From Monosporascus cannonballus (taxonomy: Eukaryota > Ascomycota > Sordariomycetes > Xylariales), in NCBI GenBank assembly GCA_004154925.1, contig QJNS01000179.1, positions 62,001-126,000 on the forward strand: a DNA stretch of 64,000 nucleotides, read 5' to 3'. The stretch's first letter is position 1; every line of letters starts with the position of its first letter. Positions 22,469-33,545 of the stretch are shown one piece after another. The position numbers and the translations under genes are program-made. Under the pieces are notes generated by a model, which worked only from the letters and a program-made list of their open reading frames with translations, was not told the origin of the DNA and made no database searches.

Positions 22469-24494
22469 GAAATACTTTCAAATATATTTCAGAAAACCTG
22501 CAGCCACATTAATGAGCAATGGTCTTATTCATCCTTGGCCTATCAATTGGATTTTACTGATACCAGCCCCAGGAATTACTTTCATGGATCATGGATCATT
22601 ATGTCTAGTCAAGAACTATGTTTGTCTGGCTTCCCGTGCTTATTCTGTAACTTAAGCCCCAGCAATATTAACCGGACAGTTAGTTGTTGGTGAGCTTCTG
22701 GTTACTCGGCTTCCGAACCTGTGGCACTTATCCAAGAATCCCTAGGGGAATAACAGTTCATTGTATATGACGTTGAATCTATCCGAATGGGCGGGCTTAA
22801 CCTATGTCATAATTCATCTTAGCCAGGTTTCGGCACGGGCCGTCCTTCGTGAGTCCATTGCACCCCGCTGCGTATATTCACATATTTTTTCGTAATTGAC
22901 GCATGCGAAGCCTTAGCCTCGATCGTTCATCAACAGAAATCCCAAATAGCACCTTGGCGCAAAGCGCTACCGGTGTCATAGCTGTCGCAGAAGCGACGCC
23001 ACTATTGCGTGATCTGCAATAGCGTCATATATAGCGCAACAACTTCATCTTAGCGTCTCTTGGAACGAAACACGGCTGTGGCCAAGAGCAGGGTTCCTGA
23101 TCCGCCGAAGATCTTCGGGGTTAAACTGACCCACATCCCACCTCCAGTCCGAAAGCAGGCCCGACGAAATCGACCCAAGACGACCGGAGTGATAGTTGTT
23201 ATTCCAACGGGCAGCTATGCACAGCCTGTCGCGACCGAAATGGAATCAGGCCCGAGCATCATGTGTCCACGTGCTAAACGCGAACTGGCCACCCGGACAT
23301 CATCAGGACTTCACGTGACTCTGTGCACGTATGTATTGGGAGTTGGATCGGGCCATCGCTATAAAGATAGCTCTTCCCAGAGAGGTCCAAATGCCACCCT
23401 TAGCTGGCCCTGCGGCTGGCCCATGGGAATTTCCAGGGTGTCAGTCATCGATCTCCACGGTCGGTGCCTACCGGTTCGGGTAGTGAATCCATAAAGACTC
23501 AAGGCGCGCTTGTACCATTGATCACGACGAGAACGCTATATGCCGCGGCCAACTGTGAGCAAAGTAGGTGAGATCGCGATGCAGATTTGGAATGAGTCGG
23601 CCTGGTAATATACCAGGAATTCCTCGAAAGCGAATACGAGTTGGTACTTCTCATTGTCGTCATTGGGATACTTCGTCCCAAGCATCATCGAACCCTTCCA
23701 CGCCCTTAATGGAGAAAGCCCCCCCCAGTGGACAACCCGCGCCGGGTGGCCAGAACGTAAATATGCCGCCGACTCAAGTGGAAGCAGGGGGGAGAGGTGA
23801 AAAACAGGTGTAGTGGACGCCGTAGTGCCTTAATAGGAGATGGTGTTTAAGCAATTAGCGTAGATTATCAATGAACTCTAGGGGCGAGATTGAGCAAACT
23901 GAAGCTTAAGGATTTATCCGAGGCTTTGTTCGCCATAACCACGTAATGTAATGAAGACCCTATTGCGCACTCTGATCATTATCAGGTACGTCTGGGCGGG
24001 TGGACTCGCTCACACCATGCACCTTTCGGGCCCATTTGGTGTGGGCGCATTGATGCTGTGATACGGGTGCCAGAATCAGGCGCGTGTGGGAGAAGTCCTA
24101 GTGTGTGCAGGATACCCATAATCCATTGACTCTTAGCCTACGCTCAAAAACATCCAGTTACGGAATTCTGCTTAGATGTTTTTGCATAGAACATGCCTGA
24201 AACCATGGCAGCTAGTTCAGTAGCCCTTTTACCTATAACTTCAGGGGGCCAGCTTAGCCAGGCCTTCCTGCCAGCATGGGCAATCGGCTAATTCCCACCC
24301 CATGGTTTTTCTAAGTCCTTCATATCATGGAACTAAAGATCCCCTACTCGAATCAGAGAACAGGCACCCCTTTCTATCGTTTGTGTCCCCTGCTTTGCTG
24401 GAGAATCTAGTATGAATCCTGTTTCTTCTGGGCGTTACTGCTAACAGAACGTGCACATGTATGACCCTGAACGTTCAGTCCATCGGAGACGACA
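22469..24494. other. Gene-poor stretch of island 2
   Basis: GC-balanced but no recognised gene. A 144-codon plus-strand frame (23060-23494) has no domain I know. On the minus strand, about 23530-23690 reads as a plausible ordinary protein fragment (Y-P-N-D-D-N-E-K-Y-Q-L-V-F then F-Q-I-C-I-A-I-S) and may be a remnant of a dead gene. A small hairpin (AAAAACATC/GATGTTTTT) lies near 24147-24184. The 3' end carries the untranslated region of the methyltransferase gene. Confidence 0.35.
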
Positions 24495-25428
24495 TCAAGG
24501 ATCAGCCGGTTTCAGTGCATACATCTTTACAGGAAATAGCCGTCTCGGGGAGGTCTTGGGGAACCCTTTTTGAGTATCCGCCTTGATAACTCTCAGGCCC
24601 GCCTCTCTAAAGAGATTTTGGTATTTCCTATCCTCCCTATCGACAAGTTAACCAAAAATACGGAAACGTGATCACTTTAATGCCGCACCCTATGGACTTA
24701 CCGTGTCACGCTGCTATCTCCGTCATCGAAGAGGTCGATACCACTGGTGCTGATATTTTCTTTGACCACGATAAGTCCCTTGTTTGGATTTAAGGCCACT
24801 TTGCACCTCTTGAGATACTGAACCAGTTGCTCGTCCGTCAAGTACCCTAGGCACCATTGGTTCCAGATCAGGTCATATTTCGTCCCGTCAATAGGCTGCC
24901 ATTCCTCCAGACCGACATTGAACACTTTGCGCACGCCATGTTTGTCCTGCAGAGAGGCTGTGAATTTGGCGACGGGTTCAATCACATCAACACTCTCTGC
25001 CACATCGAGGAGCAAGCCCTCGGTAACCCTACCAACCCTGTTCATCCACGGGCGAGCCTAGTTTAGCGAGCGTTCGAGATATACGGCCGTATTCTTCAAG
25101 GCCATTATGGGTAAAAAACGCACCCCGCTCCGCCCTCCAGAGCACTGCCCACGCTACGCCGTCCTTGCTTGTTGCCGATGCCGAGCTTCGCCAGAAAGCT
25201 GCGGGAGCCCTGCAGGTCCACCCTAGAGACGTGGGAAAAGCCTTCGACTAGGGGAACACCCCCGAGCATGGAGTTGACGTCCGCTTCGGCGGCTTCCCAG
25301 TACTTCTTCCCATGGTCTGTGTTGACCCTGCAATCCGGCGCGAGGCTGTTTGAGCCCGGCGTCTTTGTTGCTGAATGGTCGACTGGCACCAACATTGGGA
25401 TGTTACTGTCAGACTCGTGTTGTTCCAT
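24495..25428 (-). CDS. TAE1: Alpha-N-terminal protein methyltransferase (NTM1/TAE1 family), 3 exons
   Basis: Transfers methyl groups from S-adenosylmethionine to the free N-terminal amine of proteins whose Met has been removed (X-P-K type N-termini, ribosomal proteins among the known targets). Minus-strand exons 25428-25124, 25037-24702 and 24636-24495 join in frame to 260 aa; introns are 86 and 65 bp with GT-AG ends. Visible motifs: K-Y-W-E-A, then V-S-R-V-D-L-Q-G-S. Next comes L-E-G-G-A-G-V-G-R-V-T-E-G, the SAM-binding glycine loop split by intron 1, and V-I-E-P-V-A-K-F. After these, D-L-I-W-N-Q-W-C-L-G-Y-L-T-D and the C-terminal F-P-V-K-M-Y-A-L-K-P. Length and order match the family. The ATG at 25426-25428 is preferred; another in-frame start at 25510-25512 would add 28 residues. 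Cytosolic/nuclear housekeeping gene, intact. Confidence 0.93.
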
Positions 25429-27541
25429 CTTTGATTTTATGGCCGCCAACAATAAGATGTGGAGATTCTGAGCACGATGCAAATGCGATAGTTGGATTTT
25501 TGCGGCTGGCACATATGAACTACGCTAGCCTGATATAGAATAGTCCTATCTTCAACAGTTTAGTCCAACTTACCCGGCGATAAAACCTGGGATTACGAAG
25601 TACAAGCGTTGCGAGGCTCGGTGGAGTATCCTTTTTATACTGACAGCGCGGAACCGCGTTGAAGAAAGGTGGTAAGCTTGAATCCCAATTAGAATCACTG
25701 ACGAATAAGCTCCACAAGTCATTGCCTAATAGGCGTATCCATACCACTGACGGTATATGGAGCCTTAGTGGCCAGTGAGACGCGGTCAAAGACTCCTGTT
25801 ACCTTCATGATACCCAAACTAGGAGTATCTTCCAAAAGGTATGGGTTACTCAGGCCATGAAGGATACTGAGGCGGAAGGAGTTAGACTTCAACCACCCAT
25901 CTGTCCACAACAAAGACTGATGCCGCTTGTTCTGTTGTTTATAGAGCAGCCACCAGGAAGAAACCAGTGGACGAGAGGGCATCCAGTCTACCCACCACTC
26001 CGGGCTTGTATTCTAATACCCTATCCGATTTTATAATGCAATCCCGAAACTTAAGGAATGGTACTGTGACAGTTGTGCCAACTCATTAAGCAGCTACTTC
26101 ATCATTGACAGGGAGCGTGCAATAGACAGGGGATTGAAGCACTTATCTGGTAACCTCTTCAAGCCCCGGACTTCTGGTGACATAATCTACTTTAAATGCG
26201 TCCACAACGATAGGAGGTAGCTCGCGTTCAGAGATCGACGAGTTCCAAGGGAGCAAAGGGTGATATCAGTCATTGCCCGGAATATGGAGCTCCAAGTGAC
26301 CCTAGGAAGAGACATCTTTGATAGACGAAACGATGCCGACGGCAAACAGCCTGACAGCCGAAGGGCAGGACCGACATTCAAATAAATGTTATAGTTGTAA
26401 AGTTATTTAATATTAAACGAATAAGAGTCGACGGTACATAGTGGTATTGCAGGTTGTCAGAGCGAATCCCAGTAAATTGATGGTCTCCCGAGAGAGATGG
26501 TCTCTCGAAGTCTAAGCTTGTCTATTTACATATGGTCTAGGTCTTCAGCTTGAAGACGTCATGTCTCAACAGAAGAAGGAGCATGAAGGAGCCGTCTCTC
26601 CTGGCGGAAAGAGCGCAACACGGGTGGGGAAATCTGTTAGCTTACGGATTTGTTTTGGCGCATTCGTGTAGCTGTAATAAACAAGGGTATTTTGAGTTTT
26701 CTTTTCCACTCGGCGCAACATTTCCTTTATAAAGTTTGATAGAAAGACCGTAAAATTTAAATAGAGAAATACATCATTAATGCACTACTACACTTAAGGT
26801 TTACCCTTAAGGTTTGCCACGCAAAGCTTAACCTCACGACCCTGCCGAACCAGCCAGCGGGCATAAGGTTCATCATGGTCGAAGTTTGTCGGCAACTACT
26901 CGGTTTTAAAGTGAGGCTTTACGGGATTGAGGTACAATCTACCTTAACCTTAAATACTATTAATCAGTCATCGTGTTCAAAGATACTGGGTATAGTATTT
27001 ATCGTGCAAATTCTATCGTGCAATGGTTTTCTGTATATTTGGCTCAGCCTGGAAAATAAGGCTTGAACCTACATCTATCTTGCATTGCACTACTACTTCA
27101 GCAACGCAATAACAGCTTAAGTATACCAGTTACAACAAACTATTTATTTTTAAACCAAAAATTAATATCATTTAAAGCTATGATAAACTAGGCGAAAAAC
27201 TGTTTTATTAAGTTTTAATAAGTTAATATAATATTAGAGACTTTCTTTTACGATTATGATTATAATTTTTATAATATCGGTAAAAACTGTACTATAATAA
27301 TAATGAAAACAGCAGAAACAACTCACGATGCTGCTCCATATTTAATTTATATGCAATTGCCATCTTCGCCAATACCCGAATTTCGTGCGCCTGGTGGAGA
27401 AACTAATTGAAAACACGCCTTGTTTATTGTAGCTAGCCGGCTAATGTAGTCAAGTGGTCAAGTGGTCACGTGGCAATAGTGCGAGTGAGATAAAACAACA
27501 TAAAGAAAGCTGGGATGGTTACTCTCGCCCTAGCGGTTTGA
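25429..27541. other. Gene-poor stretch between methyltransferase and rhodopsin-like gene
   Basis: Several short minus-strand frames (25520-25789, 25719-25982, 26187-26381) show no recognisable domain; the Trp-rich one at 25719-25982 could be a fossil of a coding or transposon sequence, but I cannot support it. 26740-27320 becomes AT-rich without clear RIP-style loss of CpA. An imperfect repeat of GCACTACTAC occurs near 26780 and 27087. Nothing assigned. Confidence 0.35.
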
Positions 27542-28972
27542 CTATACAGATTCATGAATGCGCGTTACATTCTGTTCGTATTGGCTGCTCCTGCCCTCGG
27601 AGATATTGAACTCGGTCAAGACCATGATACCTTTGTTGTTGTTTTGGTTGCCCTGCGCCGTAAAGGCGGCTGCGTTCATGCTCTGCAACTTGATATCATT
27701 CACGATGCGCTCCTCGCTCTCGATGAAGGACTCGTTGGTAAGGGGGTTTGACCCCTTTGTTCCGTGTGTTCCACGGCGACCATGGCTGCGCAAGCCGTCA
27801 CCACCACTGCCGCCAATGGTCCGGAAGCCTTCTGGCGTTCTATATTGTTTGTCAGTAGTGCGCCGCGAACTTCCGAGCAGTGGTCTGAGCCAGATCTTGA
27901 GAAGAGGGAACACCATGGGGAGATTGGTGGTGACGACGGCAACGAAGGCCTCCCGTGTCCCCCATGCACCAGCAAGCTCGGCGCCGTTGACGTCGTCCTA
28001 TGCGTGATGAGGAATGGTTAGTATCAGTGCGGTCTCGCGAAGGTGACACCGAGACTTACTACAATGACAAAGACAGTCTTGAGCGTGGCGCAGACGAGAA
28101 CGAAGATACCGGCGCCGAGTACAAGGGTTGAGGCAATCTTCTCGACAAGCCGGAGACGAGATCCCCAGAGCAATGGGAGGGGGATCAGGATGAGATAGAT
28201 ATCGCTCGAGATGTTTGCGGCGAAGGAGGCCCAGATGATGGGCCTAGACACGGCTGCCTGGCAGAAGTTGCCCGGGTCCGGGTTAATCTGCCAGTAGTGG
28301 TGGAATGGCATGCATGCCAGGAGAACGGCTGCGATGGAGGCGAGATAGCCTGCGAGGACAAGGGCGAATCCGATATGGACGCGCATGCGATAACGGCGAC
28401 TAAGGCCGTACTGCTAACAAGTGAGCCTCCTCCTTGGCAAGCAGTCGTCGTCGTAGAAAAAGGGAAGCATACCGTAAGCCGCAAGTAAAAGAATAACATG
28501 GCAAACTTGAGAACCGCCATCAAGGTCGAGTAGCAAGACCACCCTGCCACCTGAATCTTGGAGCCGATAATCCTCATGTCGTATTCCTGGTCGCTCGGCG
28601 ACAGGGCACCTCGCTGCGCGTCCGTCATGCCGTTATTTGCCAGTCCATGAGCAAGGTTGCCGACCTCGTATCCCATGGTCGATTGTGTCGAGTATAGCAG
28701 CTGCATAGACGGCCATGGTCAGCAGAACTTGCATTTACCACATGCCATTGATGTCAATAGGTACCTACAACGGCAACCCACACGAGGTAGTCGTCTGCTT
28801 CGAAGTGCTTCCAACCTACAGCCTTGACCCGAGCATAGGTTCTCAGGGCCGTGACGAGAACGCCAAAGGCATAGAGTGTCCATAGTGTGATGTTGAACGT
28901 GCGGGCAGCAGCAAGCACCGCCTCGATTGCCGCCGCTTCCGCCACGGGGTCTAGTGGCGCTGCGTCACTCAT
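27542..28972 (-). CDS. Rhodopsin-like seven-helix integral membrane protein, 4 exons
   Basis: Fungal 'integral membrane protein' of the rhodopsin-domain (SAT4/PTH11-related) group; plasma-membrane location and receptor-like role are inferred from the family. Minus-strand exons 28972-28769, 28700-28473, 28410-28060 and 27997-27542 give 412 aa. The three introns (68, 62 and 62 bp) are all phase 0 with GT-AG ends; the third has a clear CTAAC branch site. Family hallmarks: R-T-Y-A-R-V-K…G-W-K-H-F-E-A-D-D-Y-L in the first cytoplasmic loop region, D-M-R-I-I-G-S-K, F-A-M-L-F-F-Y-L-R-L-T, C-M-P-F-H-H-Y-W-Q-I-N-P-D-P-G, and S-D-I-Y-L-I-L-I-P-L-P-L-L-W. The last helix and loop contain G-A-W-G-T-R-E-A-F-V-A. 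The C-terminal about 90 residues are hydrophilic and Gly/Asn-rich (cytoplasmic tail). The start is the first ATG in frame. Intact; divergent from the FAD oxidoreductase 1.5 kb away. Confidence 0.92.
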
Positions 28973-29502
28973 CAAACTCCCTCGTTATGAACCGACACCG
29001 ATCGTGCAAATTATGGGAATTTCGATCAAGATATGAAATGGACTAAAGATCAAGACATGGAGAACTAGGCCCCATTCATATATAAATAAAAGATCGACGA
29101 TGAAACAAGGAGCCAAGCAGGTGGGTTGACGCAAAGATTCGCGCTGTCCCAAATGATCTAGAGGCTTCACAGACGGTTTCTATATAAGAGAATAATATAT
29201 AAAAAATTAGAAAAACGTATGTTCCCTTAAAGGGATAATTAACGACAGCCTGGAGTTGTCCGTATATATTATCTCTTCAAATTGAGAAGTCATAATTCAA
29301 TGAGTCCTTCTACAGTTTTTTGAAAGTGCGCGAAGTTTCATGTCAACGACCTGCCAGGGTGCTGAGTACCTTCGGATGAACCGTAATATGCTTGGCAGTA
29401 TCAGTTCCCGTACTTCAAAGCCGAAATATAGGCTTTATGTGGCTTTTCCTGCGAATGTTTCTATAGAATATCATTTGTGAATCCCGGCAGACGATCCACT
29501 AA
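28973..29502. other. Upstream region of the rhodopsin-like gene
   Basis: Promoter and leader side of the minus-strand gene at 28972. A 61-codon minus-strand frame (28985-29170) is probably chance. No definite regulatory element recognised. Confidence 0.35.
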
Positions 29503-29692
29503 CCACCCACACATGCTACCCACGAGTACCCACGGATGATATATTTTAATCATAAGCAAAAAAGTCCGTAAGTGATCGGGAATTACGTTTATAATAATTA
29601 CTACTCGGTAGCCGTAAATATTGAGCTGTTATGATGTATCAATTTACGTTGTGTGTAGTGAATGGGTAACCACAGGTGCCCAATTGTAAATC
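29503..29692. mobile_element. Diverged second copy of the TA-type MITE
   Basis: Matches the 12722-12916 element in reverse orientation: its left end carries CTACCCACGAGTACCCACGG followed by ATGATATATTTTAATCATAA, the counterpart of the right end of the first copy; its right end carries AATTTACGTTGTGTGTAGTG and GGGTAACCAC…CAATTGTAAA. Ends are too diverged to define the target duplication. It lies in the shared upstream region of two divergent genes. Confidence 0.65.
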
Positions 29693-30491
29693 GTACACCT
29701 GCAATTGCAACCGTGGAATGCCGATATCTGTTCCTTTCTTTGGTCTGACATAACTTGGTTCGGATTGGAATTGCCGGCGGGAACTCGGGGGGGTGGGGGG
29801 GAGGGGTTCCGGGAAAGACCTGAAACGGAAGGTCGCATGCGAACTCCTGAGCATTGCAGGGACACTAGCCAAGGGACGTGGCGGTGCCCAGGCCGGGAGA
29901 TGGTGCCCGGCATTACCTAGGTACTAGCTACAAAAAAAAAAAAAAAAAAAAAAAAGCAACAGGTCCCAAGCTCCTGGGTAGCTCGGCACGCTTATCTTTC
30001 TCCACGTGAACCGCGGGAAGGTGGTATTCACCACGTGGCACGGGATAGTGGCGTTCTCGGGGTTTTTACTGTATGAGGGTGGTATCCGCCATATCAGATT
30101 GACAGTTCCCCTCGGATCAAGGAAACTATCGTACGAAGCATAACCGAGGCAGGGGCGGATATGGGGACGAAGGAAGAACAGAGATCGAAAGGAGGATAGC
30201 TTAACTACTTTAGTTCATTCTTGCGAGGTCCAGGCCGCACTGATGCATGAGGCGCACCAAATCAAACCAGGGCCATTGGTAACCAGGGCGGTGGATTGGA
30301 CCCAAGGACCCGGCTCCCCTGAGACTTATAATACCCAAAGTCTCGCACAGATTGCGGCGCTGGGTGGGTTTTGGAGGGTTGTAAGGTTGCTGCCAATCCT
30401 TCCACGCACCTGTTCTGAGCGGCTACTTTTGTTGGGTTTCCCCTGCCTCTCCGGACCCCCAAGCCGTCCCGTCCCGTTGCAACCCACAACA
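29693..30491 (+). promoter_or_regulatory. Upstream region of the FAD oxidoreductase gene
   Basis: Three features stand out. Guanine runs at 29787-29793, 29795-29801, 29803-29806 and 29811-29813 fit a G-quadruplex pattern. A run of 24 A lies at 29932-29955. Two CACGTG boxes (30003-30008, 30032-30037), the second flanked by GGTGGTATTCACCACGTGG, are candidate bHLH/bZIP sites. TTATAATA at 30326-30333 could serve as a TATA element about 160 bp before the ATG. All regulatory roles are inferred. Confidence 0.4.
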
Positions 30492-32113
30492 ATGCGCTGG
30501 CTCCAGACCAAGCTCCTCGCGACTGCGGTCGCCTGGGCCGTCGCAACTGCAGGGCCCGTGGATGAGACCACAACATCTCCCCTGGGCTCAGACACAGAAT
30601 ACGCTGCGGACGGCGCAACACGCGCCTCGGGCTGCAGTCTACCCGACTTGCGGAAGTTGGTATCGAAGCTCTCGAAGCAGGCCGAGGCCTACTTCCCAGG
30701 CTCTGCTCAATTTGATCAGTTCTCACAGAGGTGGTCTAATCTGGAAACCCCCATCGTGAACATCACCGTCCTTCCAGCCACCGAGAACGATGTTGTCGAG
30801 ATTGTAAGCTTCTTTCTCTGGTCCCTTTGTCTGCGGTAAAATGGTTGTTAATCATGTGGCATCAGGTCCGAATCGCAAAAAGCTGCAACATCCCGTTCCT
30901 CGCCTACAACGGAGTACATGGATCCATCACAACTCTGGGCCGGATGGACTGGGGCATCGCCATTAACCTGCGCAAGTTGAGTAGTGTCGTCATCGCCAAC
31001 AATGGGCAAACGGCCACGATTGCAGGCGGGACCAACTCCAAGGTGGTCATCGACATGCTCTGGGCAGCGGGGAAACAGACGGTGACGGGAACCTGTGAAT
31101 GTGTCAGCTACATGGGGCCTGCACTCGGAGGCGGCCACGGCTGGCTTCAGGGCCACTACGGACTCATCGCCGATCAGTTTGTCTCGATGAACATCGTGCT
31201 GGCTGATGGCACCCTCAAGACCATCAACGCCAACTCGGACCTCTGGTGGGCCATGAGGGGTGCTGGTCACAACTTTGGCATCGTTACTTCGGTCACGGTC
31301 AAGATCTACCCCCGCGTCCACACCAACTGGGCCATTGAGACGCTTATGTTCACCGGTGACAAGGTCAAGGCTCTTTACCAAGCTGCCAATGACTACCTCC
31401 TCCAGAATGGCACCCAGCCTGTCGACATCATCAACTGGTCGTACTGGTTCAATCTCCCCCAGGTTGACCCCAACGGCCCCGTCATCGAATTCTACATCAT
31501 CCAAGAAGGTGTCTCTGTCGTAGACCCCGTCTACACCCAGCCCTTCCGCGCTCTTGGGCCCGTCTCCGTGACGCCCAGCAGCGGAACCTATCGTGACGTC
31601 TCCCGATGGGTGGGCATCTCGCTCGACGCGCCGCCTTGCCAGAAGGACGGTCTGGCCAACCCGCGCTTCCCCATCTATCTCCCGGCCTACAACGCCACCG
31701 CTCAACAGGAGGTGTACGCCCTCTTCGCGTCGGCCACGAATGCCTCCTCCCCCTTCGCCAACTCCTTGTTCATGTTCGAGGGCTACTCGATGCAGGGCGT
31801 GGAGGCGGTCAACAGCGCATCCGCCGCCTATGCCTTCCGCGACGACAACCTCTTGATGGCGCCGCTCATCCGGTACACGCCCGCCGGCCCGTCGCGCGAC
31901 CAGCAGGCTGCCCAGCTTGGAAACCAGCTCCGCCAGATCCTGCACGGGGGCAGCGGCCGCAGCCAGATGCACACCTATGTCAATTATGCCTACGGGAACG
32001 AGTCACCCCAGGAGTGGTACGGCCATGAGCAGTGGCGCCAGGACCGGCTCAAGGCTTTGAAGAGCAAGTATGACCCCAAGGGCAGGTTTAGTTTTTATGC
32101 ACCGGCTGCTTGA
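30492..32113 (+). CDS. Secreted FAD-linked oxidoreductase, berberine-bridge type, 2 exons
   Basis: Flavin-dependent oxidase of the PCMH/BBE class, common in fungal secondary metabolism and carbohydrate or alcohol oxidation. Exons 30492-30803 and 30866-32113 (62-bp phase-0 intron) give 519 aa. Residues 1-20 (M-R-W-L-Q-T-K-L-L-A-T-A-V-A-W-A-V-A-T-A) are a signal peptide. Y-N-G-V-H-G at 118-123 contains His122, and T-C-E-C at 180-183 contains Cys181, the positions that carry covalent FAD in bicovalent family members. G-P-A-L-G-G-G-H-G-W and D-L-W-W-A-M-R-G-A-G-H-N-F-G-I-V are FAD-domain hallmarks. N-Y-A-Y-G-N-E-S…W-Y-G with Y-D-P-K-G-R-F-S-F at the end is the BBE C-terminal domain. Several N-x-T/S sequons fit secretion. 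Intact; substrate unknown. No other biosynthetic gene is visible nearby. Confidence 0.93.
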
Positions 32114-32310
32114 GGCATGGGACGGTGTACACACTCTTTGTAGATAGGAAAGTAGCGATTTATTGGTAATAGCCCATGTCTGCAACAGACCAAATGGCAC
32201 TGTATGCAGCGTGCTTGAGCACGAGTGTGCGACATGAAATGTTGTGGTCATGAGGTCAACACCCCAAACATCAGACTGGTTTGATATTATTGGCAAATAT
32301 TCAATGCACC

Positions 32311-33068
32311 TGTCATAGTTAAGCTGATCGGTAAATAAGGTAACATAGAGTATAAGAAGTGATAATTATCTGGCTAGAATTAAGCTTTAGCGAACGGGAG
32401 CTAAAAAAACTCATTATATATTATAAGCGCGTCGGAATAAGGTTTTTCTGGAATGCTAAAAATTTAATACTTAATATAAATATCTTTATTTTACGATATA
32501 ATTTTTAAATAAAAATTTCTTTTTTCAATTTATTTATCGTAATTTTTATATCTGTAATAACACCAAAATAGCGTAATGAATTGGTTTAATTGATAAAAAA
32601 ATAAACTATGTATATATTAAATATACGGAAAAAATTATTATTATATATTTTGATTATTATTAGAATTATAAATATTATAATAGTATATTTATCTTTTACG
32701 TTTTGCGCGGTTTTTTTTCATTAATATTATATATTAAATTTTTTTCCGATTTGTTTAATAATTTTATAAACTTTTTAAATTAAACCAAAGAATTACGATA
32801 TTAATATTTAATATAAAATTATTATTGTGAATTCTTTTTATTTTCATCTGTATTTTATATATATTGCAAGTTATTAAATATATTAATTATTATTAATAAT
32901 AATATTAATGATATTAATAATAATATAAATGTACCTTATTTTTTAAGTAATTTTACGTAAATATATTAATAATAATCGTAGTAAAATATTTTATTTCGTT
33001 TTTATTATATAATTTACGGCCGTTATTTATGTTAAAAAATATAATACGTATATATTAATACCGTTATC
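32311..33068 (-). mobile_element. Ty1/copia element (copia 2): 3' LTR and start of interior, minus strand
   Basis: The LTR is 32311-32498 (TGTCATAGTT…TTTACGATA), the same family as copia 1, progressively RIP-mutated to the right. The interior 32499-33068, on the minus strand, matches the last part of copia 1 (AATTTATTTATCGTAATTTTTATA and the ATATTAAATA…AAATTATTATTATA block). The element is cut at 33068 by gypsy A; the TTATC duplication shows that its interior resumes at 47164-47401. The LTR is the right border of island 2. There is no target duplication at 32306-32310/32499, as expected for one end of a longer element. Confidence 0.75.
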
Positions 33069-33545
33069 TGTTACGACTTAACAAGCTCCGGCCTTAAAAA
33101 ACGATCAAACAGGGATCATACGGGCCACCCCATGAGGTTACGTGACGGTGATCACTGCCAAGCTAATGATCAGAAATAATCAAAAAAATCACAAGTGATC
33201 ATAATCATTACCAAACCGTGTAATTATAAGTAATTAAGCTAAAAAAAAAGAATATATATGTTTATTATGTTTATAGTTTAAATGGCTTTAGTTTGCAATA
33301 TAATATCGTTACCTAAGGCATTTTTGGTATTACAAGACGTAATACGTTATTATATTTATTGCTTAGATTTTTACGATATTTCTGCTAATATAAACCCGTC
33401 GACTTAAAGTTTAATAATTGGTTAAACCGTATAGTTCGTTATATATTACAAGTTTTTATTTAATAATACCGTCAAATTTTGAATAATATTCAATATTGTC
33501 AAAATGTCGACTAGCGCTTAGAAAACCCTTATTTAGCAATTTTAG

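Noticed and set aside
23060..23494. 144-codon plus-strand frame in island 2 as a gene
   Set aside because: No domain, signal peptide or intron structure, and mixed low-complexity content; not supportable.
30848..31972. 374-codon minus-strand open frame
   Set aside because: Lies antisense to the well-supported FAD oxidoreductase exon; long antisense frames are common in GC-rich third-position genes and it has no recognisable domain.
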